64,000 bases of DNA from Stappia sp. (GTDB taxonomy: Bacteria > Pseudomonadota > Alphaproteobacteria > Rhizobiales > Stappiaceae): NCBI GenBank assembly GCA_002722295.1, contig PBLF01000030.1, forward strand, positions 124,001 to 188,000, in the 5' to 3' direction. The stretch's first letter is position 1, and the number at the start of each line of letters is the position of its first letter. The notes beneath the pieces were generated by a model. The model worked only from the letters and a program-made list of their open reading frames with translations. It was not told where the DNA came from and searched no databases. Below are positions 8,124 through 16,523 of this stretch, in pieces. The position numbers were made by a program, and so were the translations under genes.

Positions 8124-8840
8124 TCAGCCGATTGTCTCACGCACCTCGTCGGGCACGCAGCCGAAATGCCCCTCGCGCAGCGCGGCGATGGCGTAATCCA
8201 GCATCGGTTCGAGCATCCGGTCCTGAAGGCCGTCGGGCAGGCACCGGCAGTTTTCCGCCACGAGTGCGGGGTGGAAGAACATCACGAGCGAATGCTGGAA
8301 CAGCAGGGCGGAATTGTCCGCGTCCTGCTCCGGAAACTCGCCGCGCTCGATAGCGGCGCGGATCACGCCCGCATAGTCGCGGCGCAATTCTTCCTTGTGA
8401 CGGATGATCACGTCCCAGGCTTCCTCCATGGCAGCCTCGAGCAGGTCGTGGATCTTGCGGTTGCCCGCATAATGCTGGCGTGTGTAGTGGAACTGTCGGC
8501 GCACCATTTCCCGCAACGTGCTCGTCCCGTCGGCTTCCGGCATGGGCGGGTCGTTCCACACCGCCTCGCGCATCCGCGCCGTGATGACAGCGGCCACGGC
8601 CTTGGTCAATTCGGCCTTGGAGGCGAAGAAGCGGTAGACGTTGGCCGGCGACATGCCCAGTTCGCGGGCGATGTCGGCCACCGTGGTCTTCTGGTAGCCG
8701 TAGACGTGGAACAGCTCGCTGGCGGTCTCGACGATCCGCTTGCGTGTCTCCTGGGAAGAGCTGCTCGTCGAGCCGTCGCGTGATCCGCCCTCGGCCACGG
8801 CTGCATCAACCCGCATGAGAGCCCCGTCTGCTTCCGTCAT
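8124..8840 (-). CDS. TetR/AcrR-family transcriptional regulator
   Basis: 238 residues. The N-terminal HTH is clear (IVETASELFHVYGYQKTTV, then ADIARELGMSPANVYRFFASK, roughly residues 35-75), followed by an all-helical ligand-binding region. About 28 hydrophilic residues precede the HTH, and ATG 8816 is a possible later start. It is divergent from the RND efflux operon starting at 9343, the classical arrangement for a local repressor of a multidrug pump. Two inverted repeats in the intervening 502 bp are candidate operators. Confidence 0.92.
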   Translation of the reverse strand: MTEADGALMRVDAAVAEGGSRDGSTSSSSQETRKRIVETASELFHVYGYQKTTVADIARELGMSPANVYRFFASKAELTKAVAAVITARMREAVWNDPPMPEADGTSTLREMVRRQFHYTRQHYAGNRKIHDLLEAAMEEAWDVIIRHKEELRRDYAGVIRAAIERGEFPEQDADNSALLFQHSLVMFFHPALVAENCRCLPDGLQDRMLEPMLDYAIAALREGHFGCVPDEVRETIG

Positions 8841-8923
8841 GTCTTCCAGGTCCCGTTCGTTCCCGTTCGCGCCGAAATAGCATGCATTCGAGGTTTTCGA
8901 GTCGCGACCCCGATCGAGTGCCT

Positions 8924-8939
8924 CTGTAACACATTACAG
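8924..8939. promoter_or_regulatory. Candidate TetR operator 1
   Basis: Perfect 16-bp inverted repeat CTGTAA-CACA-TTACAG, 84 bp upstream of the tetR start codon. This is well placed for autoregulation. Assignment to this TetR is inference. Confidence 0.5.
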
Positions 8940-9121
8940 GCATCCCGGCTCCGAAGCCGCAAGCAACCTCCGCAGATACGACATGTCCGGCCGTGGCCGC
9001 GCTGAGCTGCCGCAAGCCACATGTCATTCGTCGTCCGGTCGCGCTTTGCCGGACCACGAACCTGCCCCCTGCTGGAATGTCAGCATGGGTGGCCCGCGCG
9101 GTACAGTCAATGGCGCAGGCT

Positions 9122-9157
9122 TGATGAATGTATAGTGACGAATATTGACATTCATCA
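9122..9157. promoter_or_regulatory. Candidate TetR operator 2
   Basis: Inverted repeat TGATGAATGT-N16-ACATTCATCA with perfect 10-bp arms, in the AT-rich patch about 190 bp upstream of the RND adaptor gene. TGAATGT half-sites also occur in AcrR-type operators (family knowledge). Confidence 0.45.
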
Positions 9158-9342
9158 GGCGAACGACAATATGCGTTAAACCGGAGAGGGCCGGTCATGG
9201 TCGCTCCCTTCACGCAGGGGGCAGAAGGTTCTCCCGGGACCGGGCGAGGCAGAAGGCCCGCCCTCAGCCCGCCGGGCCCTGCGGGGCTCCGATATGACTG
9301 AACGAAGGGCCGCCTTGCCGGCCCGTCCCGGAGACTTCGATC

Positions 9343-10488
9343 ATGCGTCCGTTCCTCGCCTTCGCCGGTCATGGCCGGCTTGCCCCGCTTGCAGGCCTTG
9401 TCGCGACGTTGCTCGTTGCCGGATGCCAGCCCGAGGCGGCGGAGGAGGTATCCGGCAAGGACGAAGCGGCTCCGCGCGCCGTCTGGGTGGTTCCGGCCGC
9501 CCCGGCCGCGCCGCCTGCCTACGCCTTGTCGGGCACGGTCCGGGCGCGCGTCGAGGTGCCCCTGGCATTCCGTGTGGGTGGCAAGATCGCCGAACGCCTG
9601 GTTGATGCGGGAACGCGTGTCGAGCGCGGCGAGGCCATCGCCCGGCTCGACATGACGGATCTCTCTGCGAGCCTGCGCGCGGAAGAGGCGCGTGAGAAGG
9701 CGGCCCAGGCGCAGGCGCGCCAGCTTGACGACGATCTGGAGAGGATCGTGGCGCTCAGGGACAAGGGGCACGTGAGCCAGTCGGCGCTGGATGCCGCGCA
9801 GGCGGCGGCCGACGCGGCCCGCGAGACGCTGAAGGCGGCTCGCGAAAGCTCGGCCCTTGCCCGGAACCGGTTGGATTACGCGGTGCTCACCGCCGATGCG
9901 GATGGTGTCGTCACGTCCGTTTCCGCCGAGCCCGGCGAAGTGGTCACGGCGGGGCAGCCCGTGGTCCATGTGGCCCGCGATGCCGCGCGCGAAGTGGAGG
10001 TCGCCGTACCGGAAGCCCGCGTCGGTCTGCTGTCGCGCGCCAGCGCCAGCGTGACGTTGTGGGCCGATCCCGATCGCGTCTATCCCGCGCGCCTGCGCGA
10101 GCTCTCGCCCCAGGCGGATTCCGCCGCGCGCAGTTTCGCGGCGCGGTTCACGATCGATGCTCCCGCGGATACCGCCCGGCTCGGGATGAGCGCCACCGTG
10201 CGCCTTGCCGACGATGCGCCGGTTCCAGGCGTTTCCGTTCCGCTTTCGGCGGTCTGGTACGACGGGAGCCAGGCAAACGTCTGGCGTGCCGGGGCGGCTT
10301 CCGATCACGTCAGCGCGGTGCCCGTGAAGGTGTTGCGCCTCACGGCCGAGACGGCGCTGGTCGAGGGCGGTCTCGATGCGGGCGATCTCGTGGTCAGCAT
10401 GGGTGCCCATCGGCTGGATGCGGAAACGCCCGTGCGGGTCGTCCTGCACGGCGGCGCGGCGACCGTGACCGTGGGGGCTCTGAAGTGA
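9343..10488 (+). CDS. RND efflux periplasmic adaptor subunit (membrane fusion protein)
   Basis: 381 residues from ATG 9343, preceded by GGAGA at good spacing. The signal peptide ends in a lipobox (LLVAGC, lipidated Cys28), so it is a lipoprotein anchored in the periplasm. The barrel-sandwich/lipoyl segment (ARVEVPLAFRVGGKIAERLVDAGTRVERGEAIARLD) is followed by an alpha-helical hairpin rich in Ala/Glu/Gln (about residues 105-170) and a beta-barrel domain. It bridges the RND pump to an outer-membrane TolC-type channel, which is not encoded nearby. Its stop codon overlaps the GTG start of the pump gene by 4 bp, indicating translational coupling. Confidence 0.93.
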   Translation: MRPFLAFAGHGRLAPLAGLVATLLVAGCQPEAAEEVSGKDEAAPRAVWVVPAAPAAPPAYALSGTVRARVEVPLAFRVGGKIAERLVDAGTRVERGEAIARLDMTDLSASLRAEEAREKAAQAQARQLDDDLERIVALRDKGHVSQSALDAAQAAADAARETLKAARESSALARNRLDYAVLTADADGVVTSVSAEPGEVVTAGQPVVHVARDAAREVEVAVPEARVGLLSRASASVTLWADPDRVYPARLRELSPQADSAARSFAARFTIDAPADTARLGMSATVRLADDAPVPGVSVPLSAVWYDGSQANVWRAGAASDHVSAVPVKVLRLTAETALVEGGLDAGDLVVSMGAHRLDAETPVRVVLHGGAATVTVGALK

Positions 10489-13400
10489 GCGCCTTCAACC
10501 TGTCCGCCTGGGCCCTTAGGCACCGCACGCTCGTCCTTTTCATGATGCTCGTCGTCGCGGCGGCCGGCGCATTCGCCTATGCCAATCTCGGACGAAACGA
10601 GGATCCGAGCTTCACGGTCAAGGTGATGGTCGTCACCGCCGCCTGGCCCGGCGCGACCGCGAGCGAGATGCAGGAGCAGGTCGCCGACACCGTCGAGACC
10701 CGCCTCCAGACGCTGCCCTACCTGTCACGGCTGGAGACCTACACGCGTCCCGGGTTCATGGCGACGCAGGTGACGCTGAAGGATTCCACGCCTCCCTCGG
10801 CGGTGGAGGACCTCTGGTACCAGGTGCGCAAGAAGGTCGGCGACGTGCATGCCGATCTGCCCTCGGGCGTGCTGGGCCCCTTTTTCAACGACGAGTATTC
10901 CGATGTCTACGTGCAGGTCCATGCGCTCACCGCGCCCGGTGCGACGTGGATGGAGCGCTCGGACCTCGCCGAAATGGTGCGCCAGGGCTTTCTCGCCGTT
11001 CCCGAGGTGGAGAAGGTCCAGCTCTTCGGCGAACAGGATCCACGGATCTTCGTCGATATTTCCTATGCGAAGCTGGCAACGCTCGGCATTCCCGTCAGCG
11101 CGATCTTCGAGGCGCTTTCGGCTCAGAACGCGGTCGTGCCCTCGGGATCCGTCGATACCGCGGCGGAGACCGTGCAGGTGCGTGTGAGCGGCAGCCTGTC
11201 CGGCGCCGACGCGGTGGCGGCTGTGCCCATCGAGGCGGGCGGACGTACGTTCCGGCTTGGAGACATCGCCCGCGTGAGCACCGGAGTGGCGGATCCCAGG
11301 AGCTTCGAGAGCCGCTATGACGGCGAGCCGGCGATCATGATCGGCATCGCCATGGCCAAGGGCGGCAACGTTCTGGAACTGGGCGAGCGCCTGCATGAAA
11401 AGGCCGAAGAGCTCGCAACCCGTCTTCCGATCGGGGCGGAACTGCACCAGGTGTCGAACCAGCCGGAAGTGGTGGAGGAGGCCATCGGCGAGTTCCTGCT
11501 GAAGTTCGTGGTCGCCATTTCCATCGTGCTGCTGGTCTCCTTCATGTCGCTTGGCTTCAGGACCGGCATCATCGTGGCGCTTTCCGTGCCGCTGACGCTG
11601 GCCGGCACCTTCGTCGCCATGCTCCTCATGGGGATCGACCTGGAGCGCATCTCGCTCGGTGCGCTGATCCTGTCGCTGGGCCTTCTCGTCGATGACGCGA
11701 TCATCGCCATCGAGATGATGGTGGTGAAGATCGAACAGGGGTGGGACCGGTTCCGCGCGGCGACCTATGCCTGGGAATCGACGGCCTTTCCCATGCTCAC
11801 CGGCACGCTGGTGACGGCGGCGGGCTTCCTGCCGGTGGGCTTCGCCCGGTCGGCGGCGGGCGAATATGCCGGCGGCATCTTCTGGGTCGTCACGACGGCG
11901 CTTCTGATCTCGTGGTTCGTGGCGGTGGTCTTCACGCCCTATCTGGGCATCTATCTCCTGCCGAAATCGCTGGAGCGACACGCGGCCGAGCATGGCGCGC
12001 AGGACGAGGAGGCGATCTATCGCACGCCGTCCTACCAGCGGCTTCGCAGGATCGTCTCGGGCGCCGTGCGGTTCCGCATTCCCGTTGTCGTGCTGACGTT
12101 CGCGCTACTTGGCCTGTCGGGCTACGGCATGGGCTTCGTCAAGAAGCAGTTCTTTCCCAATTCCTCGCGCCCGGAAGTGCTGATCGAGCTGCAGGGCGCG
12201 GAAGGCGCCTCCTTCGCGGCGACGGATGCGCAGGCCCGCAAGATCGAGGAACTGCTGTCCAAGAACGAGAACGTCGACTACTTCACGACCTATGTGGGGG
12301 CGGGCGCGCCGCGCTTCATGCTGGCCTACAACCCGGCGCTGCCGAACCCGAGCTACGCGCTGATCCTGGCCCAGTCGAAGGGCGGGGAGCACACGGGCCG
12401 GCTCGTGGAGGAGATGCGCGCGCATTTCGCCGACACGAACGGCCCGGTGCGCGGACGTGTCTCGCGGCTGGAACTGGGGCCGCCCGTCGGCTTCCCCGTC
12501 CAGTTCCGTGTCATCGGGGCCGACACGCAGGAAGTGCGGCGGATCGCGGAGCGGGTGCGCGACATCATGCGGGCCGATCCCGACACGCTGAACACCGAGC
12601 TGCAGTGGGGCGACAAGATGAAGTCCGTGCGGCTCGTTGTCGACCAGGACCGGGCACGGGCGCTGGGGCTTTCGACCTCGGACATCGGCCAGGGGCTCCA
12701 GGCGCTTTTGAGCGGCGTGCAGGCAACGGCCCTGCGCGAAGGGCGCCATTCGGTCGGTGTGATGGTGCGGGCGGCGGAGGCCGAACGGGCTGCCCTTGGA
12801 AACCTGGGCGATCTGGTGCTTCACGTGCGCGACGGACGCGCGATCCCCGTCTCCCAGGTGGCGCGTATCGAGTACACCGCCGAGGAGCCCATCCTGTGGA
12901 GGCGAAACCGCGAGACCGTGCTCACGGTGCGGGCCGACGTGCTGGCCGGCGTTCAGCCCCCCGACGTCACCGCCAGGCTCGAGCCGGCCATGCAGGCGCT
13001 CCAGAGCGAGCTCCTGCCGGGTTACCGCATCGAGGCGGGCGGCGCTGCCGAGGAAGCCGCCAAGGCCAACAAGGCGCTGGGCGCGGTCTTCCCGGTGATG
13101 CTGCTGGCCATGGCGTTCCTGATCATGATCCAGATGCAGTCCTTCTCGAAGCTCGCCATCGTGTTCCTGACCTTCCCGCTCGGGCTGGTCGGCGCGGTCG
13201 CGGCGCTGCTTGTCGCGGACGCGCCGTTCGGCTTCGTCGCGATCCTGGGCGTGATCGCGCTCGGCGGCATGGTCATGCGCAACACGCTTATCCTGGCCGA
13301 CCAGATCGAGCATGATCTGGCGTCGGGAGTGACCATGCGTCAGGCCATCGTGGAATCGACCGTGCGCCGCGCCCGGCCGGTGATCCTGACGGCTCTGGCC

Positions 13401-13664
13401 GCCGTGCTCGCCTTCGTGCCGCTGACCTTCAACATCTTCTGGGGGCCGATGGCGATCTCCATGATCGGGGGGCTGACGGTGGCCACCGTGCTGACGCTGG
13501 TCTTCATGCCGGCGCTCTATGCGCTGTGGTTCCGCCGGCGCCTCGACAAGAGTGACGCCGACCTTGCGGCGGAGACTCCGGCCGGCGATGGGGCGCCGGA
13601 CAATTCGGACAGGGCAGAGCAGAAAACGGACCCCGCGCCGGCTCTGCCTCAGGCGGCGGAGTGA
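10485..13664 (+). CDS. RND-family efflux transporter, inner-membrane pump (AcrB/HAE-1-like)
   Basis: 1059 residues, the normal length for HAE-type RND pumps, starting at GTG 10485 within the adaptor stop codon (GTGA overlap). It uses the proton gradient to expel drugs or lipophilic compounds through the adaptor and an outer-membrane channel. Visible hallmarks are the first membrane segment (LVLFMMLVVAAAGAFAYANL), two large periplasmic loops, the transmembrane-4 proton-relay aspartates in GLLVDDAIIAIEMM, and the C-terminal half repeat (LGVIALGGMVMRNTLILAD). The C-terminal tail after the last helix is hydrophilic and Pro/Ala-rich. The divergent TetR gene is the likely regulator. Confidence 0.95.
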   Translation: MSAFNLSAWALRHRTLVLFMMLVVAAAGAFAYANLGRNEDPSFTVKVMVVTAAWPGATASEMQEQVADTVETRLQTLPYLSRLETYTRPGFMATQVTLKDSTPPSAVEDLWYQVRKKVGDVHADLPSGVLGPFFNDEYSDVYVQVHALTAPGATWMERSDLAEMVRQGFLAVPEVEKVQLFGEQDPRIFVDISYAKLATLGIPVSAIFEALSAQNAVVPSGSVDTAAETVQVRVSGSLSGADAVAAVPIEAGGRTFRLGDIARVSTGVADPRSFESRYDGEPAIMIGIAMAKGGNVLELGERLHEKAEELATRLPIGAELHQVSNQPEVVEEAIGEFLLKFVVAISIVLLVSFMSLGFRTGIIVALSVPLTLAGTFVAMLLMGIDLERISLGALILSLGLLVDDAIIAIEMMVVKIEQGWDRFRAATYAWESTAFPMLTGTLVTAAGFLPVGFARSAAGEYAGGIFWVVTTALLISWFVAVVFTPYLGIYLLPKSLERHAAEHGAQDEEAIYRTPSYQRLRRIVSGAVRFRIPVVVLTFALLGLSGYGMGFVKKQFFPNSSRPEVLIELQGAEGASFAATDAQARKIEELLSKNENVDYFTTYVGAGAPRFMLAYNPALPNPSYALILAQSKGGEHTGRLVEEMRAHFADTNGPVRGRVSRLELGPPVGFPVQFRVIGADTQEVRRIAERVRDIMRADPDTLNTELQWGDKMKSVRLVVDQDRARALGLSTSDIGQGLQALLSGVQATALREGRHSVGVMVRAAEAERAALGNLGDLVLHVRDGRAIPVSQVARIEYTAEEPILWRRNRETVLTVRADVLAGVQPPDVTARLEPAMQALQSELLPGYRIEAGGAAEEAAKANKALGAVFPVMLLAMAFLIMIQMQSFSKLAIVFLTFPLGLVGAVAALLVADAPFGFVAILGVIALGGMVMRNTLILADQIEHDLASGVTMRQAIVESTVRRARPVILTALAAVLAFVPLTFNIFWGPMAISMIGGLTVATVLTLVFMPALYALWFRRRLDKSDADLAAETPAGDGAPDNSDRAEQKTDPAPALPQAAE

Positions 13665-13690
13665 GCGACCCCCGCGGTCACTCCGCCGCC
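13652..13690 (+). terminator. Strong hairpin at the end of the RND operon
   Basis: Perfect 13-bp arms GGCGGCGGAGTGA (13652-13664) and TCACTCCGCCGCC (13678-13690) with a 13-nt loop. The 5' arm includes the stop codon. There is no U-tract, so it may act as a Rho-assisted terminator or a 3'-end stabiliser. Confidence 0.55.
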
Positions 13691-13881
13691 AGCGGACCAT
13701 TCGGCCACGGAATATGTGGCATTCGCGCAACGTTGTAACAGGAAACGCATGTTGCGTTGCGAGATGTTCCTCGGGCCGCGGAAAAGCGCGATTCCGCGTT
13801 CCTATATTCGATGCGTCGCAAAAAGTTCATTTTCTCAATGAGTTGATTTGATCTCAATGCGCAACTACCGGGTGCGTTACG

Positions 13882-13895
13882 TTACGAAAACGTCA
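13882..13895. promoter_or_regulatory. Degenerate second copy of the fadL-upstream palindrome
   Basis: TTACGAAAACGTCA matches the core of the perfect palindrome at 13977-13990 in 11 of 14 positions. The two sites are 95 bp apart in the same orientation. Confidence 0.35.
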
Positions 13896-13975
13896 CCTCC
13901 CGATGTTTGTGCGCTGCGAGAGCGTGCCTCCATCGGCAAACTCGCCACTTGTGTCCTCCGAGTCGCTTGGTCACC

Positions 13976-13991
13976 ATTACGTTAACGTAAT
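13976..13991. promoter_or_regulatory. Candidate operator upstream of fadL-like gene
   Basis: Perfect 16-bp palindrome ATTACGTTAACGTAAT, 49 bp upstream of the porin start codon, a position where a bound repressor would block transcription. The cognate regulator is not identifiable in the window; a TetR- or GntR-type fatty-acid regulator is one possibility. Confidence 0.5.
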
Positions 13992-14039
13992 CGCTGGCAG
14001 GGGCATGCTGGCGGCGTGTTTTGGGAGGACACGAGCGAA

Positions 14040-15347
14040 ATGACAAGCAAGCGCAGGGTGTTAATGCTTTCGGTGGCTTCGGCCGCCTTGTGTGCGACTG
14101 CTGGCGGCGCCCTGGCCGGTGGCTTCGCACTGCGCGAACAGAGCTCCTACTATCAGGGCATGTCGTTTGCCGGCTATGGCACGACCGGTCCGTCGATCTC
14201 GTCCATGTTCTGGAACCCGGCCGCCCTTTCCGGCGCGGGAGCGGGGTTCACCAGCGAGGCGCACAACACACTCATCGTTCCCGAATCGAAGATCACGGGC
14301 ACCTTCACGCCGGGCCTTCTTCCGGTGCCGCCAAGCACGACGCCGTCCGGAGACATCGGGTCGGACGCCTACATTCCCGCAAGCTATATCGCCTACCGGC
14401 TGAACGAGCGCGCCGTCTTCGGCGTGTCGGTCAACGCGCCCTTCGGGCTCTCAACCAAGGCGAACCTCAACTGGGCGGGGCAGTTCTATTCGCGCACCTC
14501 GAAGGTGAGCTCGCTCAATGTCACCCCGACATTGTCGTATCAGATCAATGACATGCTGGCGATCGGCCTTGGCCTTCAGATCCAGCAGCTCAAGGTGCGA
14601 CTGACATCCGCGATTCCGAATGTTCCGGGCTTTCCCTCCCAGATTCTGGAAGGAAACGACGTCGGCTTCGGCGTGACGGCGGGCCTGACGTTCCGTCCGA
14701 TGGACGGCACTGAAATCGGCCTCGGCTACCGCTCCGGCATTTCGCAGAAGCTGGACGGCAACGTGATCACGCCGGCCGGCACGACGGGGATCGGCGCCGA
14801 CCTGATCACGCCGGACATGGTGACCTTCTCGGTCAAGCAGCGGGTGAGCGACGGTTTCCGGGTGTTCGGCACGGTCGAGTGGACCAACTGGAGCCGTCTC
14901 AAGGCGCCGCGCGTCTACGCTCAGGCCAATGGCGCGACGGTCACGAACCTGCAGTTCAACTACGACGACGGCTGGTTCTTCGCCCTCGGCGGCGAATATG
15001 ACGTCAACGAGGACCTGACGCTGCGCGCGGGCGCGGCCTATGAGATCTCGCCGGTGGATGACGCCATCCGCTCGACCCGCCTGCCGGACAACGACCGGAT
15101 CTGGCTGTCGGCCGGTGCTTCCTACAACTGGAGCGACAATCTGGCGTTCGATCTCGGCTACACGCACATTCTCACGGCCAAGAGCACGCCGATCAACATC
15201 AGCGGCACGCATCAGGACTACAATCCGGCGATCGGCACCTTCAACGGCAGCGCCGATTCCAGCGTCAACATCGTCTCGGCGTCGATGCGTTACAATTGGG
15301 GTGGCGCGCTGCCGCGTCCGCAGAAGGATCCGGTGCGCGGCTACTGA
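14040..15347 (+). CDS. OmpP1/FadL/TodX-family outer-membrane hydrophobic-compound porin
   Basis: 435 residues from ATG 14040, with GGGAGGA 10 nt upstream. The Sec signal peptide ends in GGALAGGFALREQSS, so the mature N terminus begins near GGFALRE, typical of FadL proteins whose N-terminal hatch starts this way. The conserved NPA motif is present (SSMFWNPAALSGAG). The rest is beta-strand-rich and ends in an aromatic-containing strand before GY. FadL-type channels move long-chain fatty acids or aromatic hydrocarbons across the outer membrane by lateral diffusion (family knowledge). It is transcribed alone, with palindromes upstream and a strong terminator downstream. Confidence 0.93.
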   Translation: MTSKRRVLMLSVASAALCATAGGALAGGFALREQSSYYQGMSFAGYGTTGPSISSMFWNPAALSGAGAGFTSEAHNTLIVPESKITGTFTPGLLPVPPSTTPSGDIGSDAYIPASYIAYRLNERAVFGVSVNAPFGLSTKANLNWAGQFYSRTSKVSSLNVTPTLSYQINDMLAIGLGLQIQQLKVRLTSAIPNVPGFPSQILEGNDVGFGVTAGLTFRPMDGTEIGLGYRSGISQKLDGNVITPAGTTGIGADLITPDMVTFSVKQRVSDGFRVFGTVEWTNWSRLKAPRVYAQANGATVTNLQFNYDDGWFFALGGEYDVNEDLTLRAGAAYEISPVDDAIRSTRLPDNDRIWLSAGASYNWSDNLAFDLGYTHILTAKSTPINISGTHQDYNPAIGTFNGSADSSVNIVSASMRYNWGGALPRPQKDPVRGY

Positions 15348-15421
15348 GCGCCGCATCCTTTTCAGGGCGCGCAATTTCGAACAGGAAAGTTCGAAGAATT
15401 GAGTCGATCTTTTTTCAAGTT

Positions 15422-15452
15422 GCACCGGCGGAGCCATCCGCCGGTGCTTTTT
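15422..15452 (+). terminator. Rho-independent terminator after the FadL-type gene
   Basis: Arms GCACCGGCGGA (15422-15432) and TCCGCCGGTGC (15437-15447) form a perfect 11-bp stem with a 4-nt loop, followed by TTTTT. It may also serve the convergent SDR gene. Confidence 0.9.
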
Positions 15453-15505
15453 CGTTTCAGCTCCCTGCGGGCCGGGGAGCCTCTCCGTTCCCGTCCTTGC
15501 GGGTC

Positions 15506-16285
15506 TCAGAAGGCGGCCGGATACAGGCCGCCGTCGAGCAGCAGGTTCTGGCCCGTCAGGTAGCCTGCGTGGGTGGAGCAGGCGAAGGCGCAGACCTTGC
15601 CGAACTCCTCCGCCGTGCCGAAGCGACCGGCGGGGATTTCCGCTTCCTGGGTGGCCGCCGCCTCGGCGAGGCTGACGCCGGCCTGACCGGCGGCGCGCTC
15701 CAGTCCGCCGCGCAGACGGTCGGTGTCCATCTTGCCCGGCAGCAGGTTGTTGATGGTCACGTTGCGGGATGCGTAGCGCCGCGCGATGCTGGCCAGGAAC
15801 GCGGTGAGGCCCGCGCGCGCGCCGCTCGACAGGTCGAGGCCCTCGAGCGGCATGCGCACCGAGATTGACGTGATGTTGACGATGCGCCCGAAGCCGCGCT
15901 CGGCCATGCCTTCGGCGACCTGCTGGATCATCTCGATGGGCGAGATCATGTTCTGGATCACGCCCTCGATCATCTTCTCCCGGTCGAGCTCAAGGAAGTC
16001 GCGGCGCGGCGGCCCGCCGTTGTTGTTGACCAGGATGTCGGGGGAGGGGCAGGCAGCGAGAAGCGCCTTCTGGCCTTCCGGCGTGGAGACGTCGGCCACG
16101 ACCCGCTTCACGTCGACGCCGTAGCGCGCGCGAAGGTCGCCCGCCGTCGCGTCGAGGCGGGCGCCGTCCAGCCCGTTGATGACGAGATCGCAGCCGGCCT
16201 CGGCCAGCGCCTCGGCGCAGCCACGGCCGAGCCCGCGGCTTGAGGCACACACGATTGCCTTGCGGCCCGAAATACCAAGATCCAT
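15506..16285 (-). CDS. SDR-family protein lacking the canonical YxxxK motif (FabG-like)
   Basis: 259 residues from the ATG at 16285, with AGGAG about 9 nt upstream. The Rossmann-fold N terminus reads ISGRKAIVCASSRGLGRGCAEALAEAG, so the glycine motif is the altered ASSRGLG form. LVNNNGGP replaces the usual NNAG. At the active site, where SDRs carry YxxxK, this protein reads SSGARAGLTAF, with Ser at the Tyr position and Arg at the Lys position. The C-terminal dimer region (LTGQNLLLDGG) is normal. It fits the divergent subgroup annotated as BKR-like SDR-like, whose members deviate from both the cofactor and catalytic motifs (family knowledge). Whether it is a reductase at all is open. It is a single gene, divergent from the phosphoesterase operon. 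Confidence 0.9.
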   Translation of the reverse strand: MDLGISGRKAIVCASSRGLGRGCAEALAEAGCDLVINGLDGARLDATAGDLRARYGVDVKRVVADVSTPEGQKALLAACPSPDILVNNNGGPPRRDFLELDREKMIEGVIQNMISPIEMIQQVAEGMAERGFGRIVNITSISVRMPLEGLDLSSGARAGLTAFLASIARRYASRNVTINNLLPGKMDTDRLRGGLERAAGQAGVSLAEAAATQEAEIPAGRFGTAEEFGKVCAFACSTHAGYLTGQNLLLDGGLYPAAF

Positions 16286-16523
16286 GAAATCAGCTCCTGT
16301 CGCTGCCGGCGGGTGCCGGTCAAGGTGAGCAAGGGTCGAACCCGGTGATAGCGGAAGAGCCTTGCGGACGTCCATCCCGTGGCCCGCTCGCTGCACGGGG
16401 GAGGCGCGGCCGGCGCAGGCTGAAAGGTGATTGCGGGCGCAATGCGGCTCTTCTGCCCCGGCTGTCACATTAATGAGATCGGAATCGAGGAAACAGGTCG
16501 CGAATACTTGTCAGGAGCGCGCC

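Larger units (their letters stand above)
8841..9342. other. 502-bp divergent intergenic region, tetR / RND pump
   Basis: This region holds two inverted repeats (8924-8939 and 9122-9157) and an AT-richer patch at about 9110-9180 that probably contains the pump promoter. The stretch 9180-9340 is GC-rich and carries no coding sequence I can support. Confidence 0.6.
13665..14039. other. 375-bp region upstream of the FadL-type porin gene
   Basis: After the RND hairpin this region is comparatively AT-rich from about 13720 to 13900 and holds two related palindromic sites (13882-13895 and 13976-13991). No coding sequence is supported. Confidence 0.6.

Noticed and set aside
8806-10449. A 547-codon leftward frame spanning the tetR/RND gap and the adaptor gene
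   Set aside because: It overlaps a well-supported lipoprotein adaptor on the other strand and shows no recognisable domain.
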